A stretch of 64,000 bases of DNA from Toxonevra muliebris (Eukaryota > Arthropoda > Insecta > Diptera > Pallopteridae): NCBI GenBank assembly GCA_963691655.1, contig OY829326.1, positions 115,541,388 through 115,605,387 on the forward strand, in the 5' to 3' direction. This document shows, in pieces, positions 58,864 to 64,000 of this stretch (position 1 is the first letter of the stretch; each line of letters starts with the position of its first letter). The notes beneath the pieces were generated by a model. That model did not search any database, was not told the origin of the DNA, and saw only the letters and a program-made list of their open reading frames with translations. Position numbers and translations under genes: made by a program.

Positions 58864-60424
58864 CACAGTCCAACAAATCAAGAGTTTTTGGCTGCAACAG
58901 AATAGCCATCCTATAATCCTGAAAGGGTATATAGTGTAGACCATTTTTGTAAAACAAACTTATTGTCCAGCACGTCTCAGTTTTTTGTTACAGTGGGTCA
59001 AAGTTTTTTCATTTTGGTCGAAGGGAACTGAATACTAAATGCAAAAAGTGTTATAAATTGATGTCTGAGGAAAATCTTATTGGTAAAGTTGTATTGTAGA
59101 ATTTTACGAGGGTCATTTCTGTATAACATTTTAACCCTTTAGTTACTCTTTTTATGGGGCAATATTTGACCCCTTTTTTGATGAAAACCTGAAAAGTCCT
59201 TTCAAAAGAGACATTTTAAGATTAAAATATTCCACAAAAATATTTGCCAGAAAACTTCACTAGGGGTCACCAAAGACATAAAAGTCATATATATAACGGT
59301 TAACGGTTACGAAAAGGAAATAGCAGACTACCCACATAAATAAAATGTACTATAATGTAAATCCAGCATTATGATTAATTAAGATAACTGTAACATTAAT
59401 ATTGACCAACAAGGGGACGTCCCCAGGTGTCCGGCGCCATTTTTTTTTTGATTTTCATAAATGTTGTAGGGACGAAAACTAATAGACACGTAGGGTATAT
59501 TCGGCTATACAGTATTGCAACATTTACAGAAACAAAAGCGTTTAAAACGCCAACATTTGTCTGCTGATCACGCATTTAACAGCAAGGGACTGTTGCAGCG
59601 ATGCTGCTTCTTGCCGCTAATGCTTGACCAGAAAACAGTACATTTTGAATGTTTTTGCTTCTGCAAATGCTGTAGTAATGCATAACCGAACATACTCGTA
59701 TTTTTTTTATTGGCGAAAAAACGGTTTTAAGTTGAGTTCCAACTCCCAAAGTAGGGGGTGTAAAAGTATGGGTTCTAAGTAGGAAATTTTAGAAAAAATG
59801 TTTGTCTAAAATTTTTATACCAAAAGTTATATGTACAACTTGAGATTGTGGGATATTGACCTGATATAAAGGCGGTGACAGGGCACTGGCATTTTCTGCG
59901 TCCATAAATTGGATTGAACCGACAGATGACATACCAAGCGCGTGCTAGTTCTGCGTAAATTACAATTTTGATAGAAGTAAAAAACTATTTCCTTTTAGTA
60001 ACCGTTAATTGTTATATATATGACTTTTATGTCTTGGGTGACCCCTAGTAAAATTTTCAGGCAAATTTTTTTGTGGAATATTTTAATCCTTAAATCTCCC
60101 TTTTGAAAGGAGTTTTCGGGTTTCCATCAAAAACGGTGTCGAATTGACCTATAACAAGAAGAGCTAAAGGGTTAAAATATTCTACAGAAATGATCCTCGT
60201 GAAATTCTATAATACAATTTTGTCAATAAGATTTTCCTCAGACATTAATTTATAACACTTTTTGCACTTAGTATTCAGCTCCCTTCGACCAAAATTAGAA
60301 AACTTTGACTCACTATAAAAAACTGAGACGTGCTGGACTATAAGTGTATAAGTATAAAATGGTCTATAGATCCTTTCAGGATTATAGGGTAGCTATTCTT
60401 TTGCAAAAATGCTGTTGGACTGTG
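58864..60424. mobile_element. Long-TIR (foldback-type) element, complete copy
   Basis: Two inverted arms of about 450 bp (58864-59322 and 59985-60424) start cacagtccaaca and match along their length, including gtccagcacgtctcag, ggtcgaaggga-ctgaatac and gtcatatatataac. The central ~660 bp holds its own smaller inverted repeat (59491-59698). 1.56 kb, no coding sequence. Shares its left arm and centre with the interrupted copy at 30534-35976. Superfamily uncertain: no clear target duplication was read. Confidence 0.85.
59491..59698. repeat. Inner inverted repeat of the long-TIR element
   Basis: gggtatattcggctatacag and onward through ttgcaacatttacagaaac (59491-59532) is mirrored by an inverse ending cataaccgaacatactc (to 59698), about 30 of 40 matching. 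The TA at 59496-59497 corresponds to the maT insertion site in copy 1. It may be an old MITE that became part of the larger element. Confidence 0.6.
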
Positions 60425-60429
60425 TAATT

Positions 60430-60980
60430 AATTTGACTTCCATTTGCTTTAATAAGCTGAAATAATCTATTGTTAATGGATTCAATCAACTTTTTAAGTA
60501 AAGGTGCCTCCAAGTTTGTCTTCTCCTTGACAATTGCTAGTTTTAGATCATCCACTGAGATATATTGCTTATTTTCTGCATGAACCCGCCGAACTAATAT
60601 TCCCCAAATGTTTTCAATGGGATTAATATTAATATCTGCAATGGAATGAGACCACAGTTACTCCATTGTTTGAGCACTACTATGACTTCTGGCATTTTCT
60701 TGTTGATAAAACCATTGTTTTTCTCTGTTTTGGTGGTGAAGAAACAGCAGAAGACTTGATTGTAGCACTAGATTGTAGTTCGAACTTTTCATTTTTGATG
60801 AGATAAACTGAAGTTCCAAGCAAAATTGTGACAAAAAAAAGCGCCACATGACACCACAGAGCGTCCTCCAAAGTTTCTGTTCGAGAAATACTGAGGGTCC
60901 TTTCTCAAGTGACGCCAGTTTGTCTTCGAACCATCGGGACCGTCCAAATTTAATTTTTAAGAAAAATTTGTATATCACAA
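60430..60980 (-). pseudogene. Tc1-like transposase fragment
   Basis: The minus strand reads KFGRSRWFEDKLAS and, after shifts, a middle part, then FYQQENARSHSSAQTME (second catalytic position, with Glu where Tc1 elements have Asp) and, in another frame, INPIENIWGILVRRVHAENK (third acidic residue in PIEN, as in DD34E Tc1 elements) and KLIESINNRLFQLIKANG near the C-terminus. The N-terminal DNA-binding part and terminal repeats were not seen. It directly abuts the long-TIR element, which probably inserted into or next to it. Inactive. Confidence 0.75.
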
Positions 60981-63900
60981 TGATCTAAACTACAAAACTC
61001 GCAATGAAAATTTTTACATTTTTCTCTCGGTTTATTGAGAAAAAAAGTACAGTTAACTCCTTTCAGAGTCTATCATATATTTTGAGAAAAGTTGAATTAC
61101 TTTAAACTCTGACTCCATTCAGAGTTAATCGTTCATTCTGGGAAGACATACATTATACTTTACTTTGTTTTGTGCTTACATTGTCTCCGATTCAGTTTCA
61201 AATTAACATCACGGAGAGTTAATTCAATCCTTGAAAAAAGTTATCTATACTTAGTTTTTTTTTTTTTTAATCGAAAATCAATTGAATGAAATTGCAGAGT
61301 TAATTTGAAATTTTCTTCGGAGTCATTTTAACTCAGGCGATAAGTTATTATAACTACAAAAAGTTTTAAATTAACAGTAAAAAACTTCAAATTATTATTT
61401 TCGGTGTTGATTGCAGAAAAGTTGTATTAGTTCCGCATATTTTATTCAATGCAGGCATAGGCTGTAGGATTCTTTCCCCTTTAAGTATAGCATGATACAA
61501 TAAAAGCTGCTGCTGCTTAAAGTGCAATATGAAATTCGAATAGAACATTCCAAATTTCAAGAAAACAAAACCGGAATTTGAAAACTATAACTTTGGAATA
61601 TGATATTTGGAGTTACACTCTCACATCCCAGTAAAAGCTGATGACGGAATTTCCTTTGCCCTTTGATCTTCTCATCACACTGTGCATTACACTAAATCGC
61701 TTGTAAATCGTAATTAGCACATTCACCCAATATTCTACAACGTTTTTCTTTTCGACGAGTGTATATTTATTTAGTTGACGTAAGGAAATGAAAATGAGAG
61801 AAATATTTTCATTTGACGCATTTTTGTGCGAGATAAATGCCGACAAAGAAGGAGCAGCAGCACGATGATGGACGCATTCCTCCGTCGTTCTCCACGTCAT
61901 TTCAAGGACTAATTGTCAACTAACAGCAAAGACACGCACATTTGATCGTTTACATTTCTTTCGACATATGCATGCATAAATGTATGTATTTCAATTTGTG
62001 AAAATGTGTTAATTACTCTTGTCAATATTTTCCATGGAAATTGATCCTTTTTTTTTTTTGGAAGTTTGCTGCGAGTTTTTGTAATGTGCCCCACCAATAT
62101 ACGATCACTTTACATCAAAGTATTCATGTATTTAAATGTGAGTATTTCTTGTGTCTTGGTTTTGTTTTTTTTTTTTTTGGGTTGGATACGGTTGAGTTTA
62201 GGGTCGTAAAAACTGAAAGAAAAATACGGTAGCATGTTTGCACAACATGTCGCCCAATGTGGCCATGGTATTTGATATAGTGGATAGATTAGTTGTAAAA
62301 GTAGGTAGGCTTCTTCTTCGTCTTCAGTTGAGAAAACAAGTTAAATTCCACATTTGTATTGGATTGAAAGCATATAAAAATGGTTTTTGTTATTGTTGTT
62401 CGGCATTTAAAAGGGTTCTTCAATATCATCTTCGCTGCTGCTCTTTATATTTATGTGTTTTTATTTATCCTATTTTTATGACACTTCTAATGATTAAGAA
62501 TGTTATGTTGGTATGTTGCAATCTTACTATAGCTATATCAATTTAACTAGCTTCTGTCTGTCCGTCAGTATTTTTGTTATTTTATACATAAATGAGTTGA
62601 GTTGGGTGACGCAAGACGGTAACCATTTGATCACTGTTTTGATGTCGTAAATGTGTCGTTATGCATGTTTGTTGCGTGTTTCCTTAAATTTTGTGACTCT
62701 TGACCATGTTAGGCGGCATTGTTTTTTTATATTGGTTTACTTATATATGTAGAGGTTTACAACCTGAAATTCTGAAAGAGAGATACAAACGACATCAAAG
62801 GCGGTTAAAGTAGACAACGAACGACTTAATTTGTAAAGTCCTGGTAATTATTTTGTAATTGCCTAAAAGTAAAGAAAGGAATTTATGGGAATTCTTAGAA
62901 TGCTGGCGTACTGCATTATTTCTATAGTCGATTGCGATGAATCAAGGATTTCACAAATTAGCTCTTTGTTTGACGAAAGTCTATGTTAAAATATAAATGA
63001 ATATAACCTTGGTGGGAGGAAACTAAACAATTCAAGGTTAGTTACGTGACTTTAAGAAAAAAGAAAATCGTTTCAAGTCCTTAAACTATAACTGATGTGA
63101 AACTCTTTATTTCACATTATTCTGAAGAGGCACAAATCTTGCGTCAATCAGATCTTATTTTTATTTGGCCAATTCTACCTGAAACTACTTACAGAATCCT
63201 GGATCGTATTATAAATATAAACAGGTAGAGAAGAGGATAAAGCGTTCTTCTCAAATTATAATTTCAAAATGCAGCTGCTATTTCCACATCATCTACGAAA
63301 ACGATTCATTCAGACATTTCCCGCTAATCTCTAATACATACACCTGAGTATCATGCCATTTAACTCTTGCGAGAGTATGAGTCTTTCAACATTTCAATAC
63401 TTCAACAGCTCGTGGCATAATTTTCAACTTTGAGTGCTTGGCGTTTGATTCTATTTTACATATAGCTTGACTAGGTGCCTTTACTGGTATTTTTGTTATT
63501 GTTGTTGTTGTTGTATTGTTGCATTTAACTTTTGCTTTGCCGCTTTATCAATTGAAGCGTTACGGAAATCAAGTTTGATTTGCGTTTTTGTGATTTCCTT
63601 TCCTCCTTTGCTGCATCCGCGTTCAATGATTTACGTTTTTTCCATTGCATTTTTATTTTTTTCGCTGATTCGTTCGTTGGTTTATTCTTTTTCCTCCCAC
63701 ACACGATTTTTTCAAAGGCTTTTTCAGTTTTTTTTTTTTTTTACTGATTTTTGTTTTTTTTACGAGTATGTGTAGTTTCGTTGTTGTTGTGATGCCTTTT
63801 TTAAAATTTGTGTGGTAGTTGTTTGGTTGTTTTTTGTTGTTGTACTGGTACTACCTACCTTGCTGTTGGTGTATAGTATAGAGTGGCATATTTGTGCGCA

Positions 63901-64000
63901 ATTTGTATTAAAGTGTTAAAAAGTTAATGAGGTAAACAAAATTGTAAAATGCTACCGAAAAATTTATTCATGCACGAAATTTCATTGATACATAATCGTT
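60981..64000. other. Gene-free DNA with simple tracts
   Basis: Repeated agagttaa/ttaactc words at 61035-61330, T runs near 61257-61269, 62048-62060 and 62166-62180, GTT runs (63497-63514, 63780-63790) and a CTGCTG run. Frames at the right edge are T-rich and low-complexity. No gene recognised; a gene continuing beyond 64000 cannot be excluded. Confidence 0.5.

Noticed and set aside
61030..61330. Tandem repeat of gagttaa words
   Set aside because: Words are irregularly spaced and in both orientations, without a clear unit or end structure.

Overview
This window looks like gene-free nuclear DNA from a fly (Diptera, probably a higher fly). It is AT-rich, full of short CA, CAG, GTT and CATA tracts, and it carries transposon families common in fly genomes: maT-type and DD41D mariners, LOA-like and RNase H-bearing LINEs, RTE, BEL/Pao, hAT and TTAA (piggyBac-type) elements. 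The species cannot be fixed from the sequence. I found no convincing host protein-coding exon. Nearly all long open frames belong to mobile elements, and only one is long and unbroken: the LINE polyprotein at 32.2-35.3 kb.

Layout. 0-3 kb: plain AT-rich DNA. 3.0-5.3 kb: two TTAA-flanked non-autonomous elements, one inside the other, the outer one also holding a broken BEL/Pao pol fragment. 6.9-7.4 kb: a CpG-rich inverted-repeat element. 8.5-11.9 kb: a hAT-like element (8-bp target duplication) holding two smaller TIR elements and a 54-bp tandem array. 12.4-15.2 kb: a TIR element interrupted by a DD37D (maT) mariner. 15.3-15.6 kb: a palindromic element. 16.3-21.35 kb: a 5-kb segment framed by ~400-bp inverted repeats, with decayed LINE sequence inside. 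21.6-22.9 kb: a second hAT-like element with a perfect 8-bp duplication, containing a SINE with two tRNA-like heads. 24.9-26.1 kb: a decayed Tc1/mariner-superfamily element, followed by an RTE fragment. 27.5-28.0 kb: a TTAA MITE whose sister, in the opposite orientation, is at 53.3-53.8 kb.

30.5-36.0 kb is a nest of three layers: a long-TIR element interrupted by a second maT mariner, itself interrupted by a LOA-like LINE. Each junction can be read directly, because uninterrupted relatives of both host elements lie elsewhere in the window (58.9-60.4 kb and 13.0-14.3 kb). 39.2-41.6 kb: a LINE 3' fragment sits at the edge of a 1.8-kb satellite of ~12-bp units arranged in ~280-bp higher-order repeats. 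48.0-49.0 kb: a longer copy of the same LINE. 53-56.6 kb: a SINE fragment, a TIR element with a nested MITE, a jockey/CR1-type RT fragment, a DD41D mariner with a central deletion, and a small foldback. 58.9-60.4 kb: a long-TIR element next to a Tc1-like transposase fragment.

The elements relate as host and parasite layers rather than as a pathway. The most striking links are the two-headed SINE, whose 3' tail shares a ~25-bp block with the LOA-like LINE 13 kb away (a likely enzyme donor), and the stacked insertions, which give a relative order of transposon activity within one locus.
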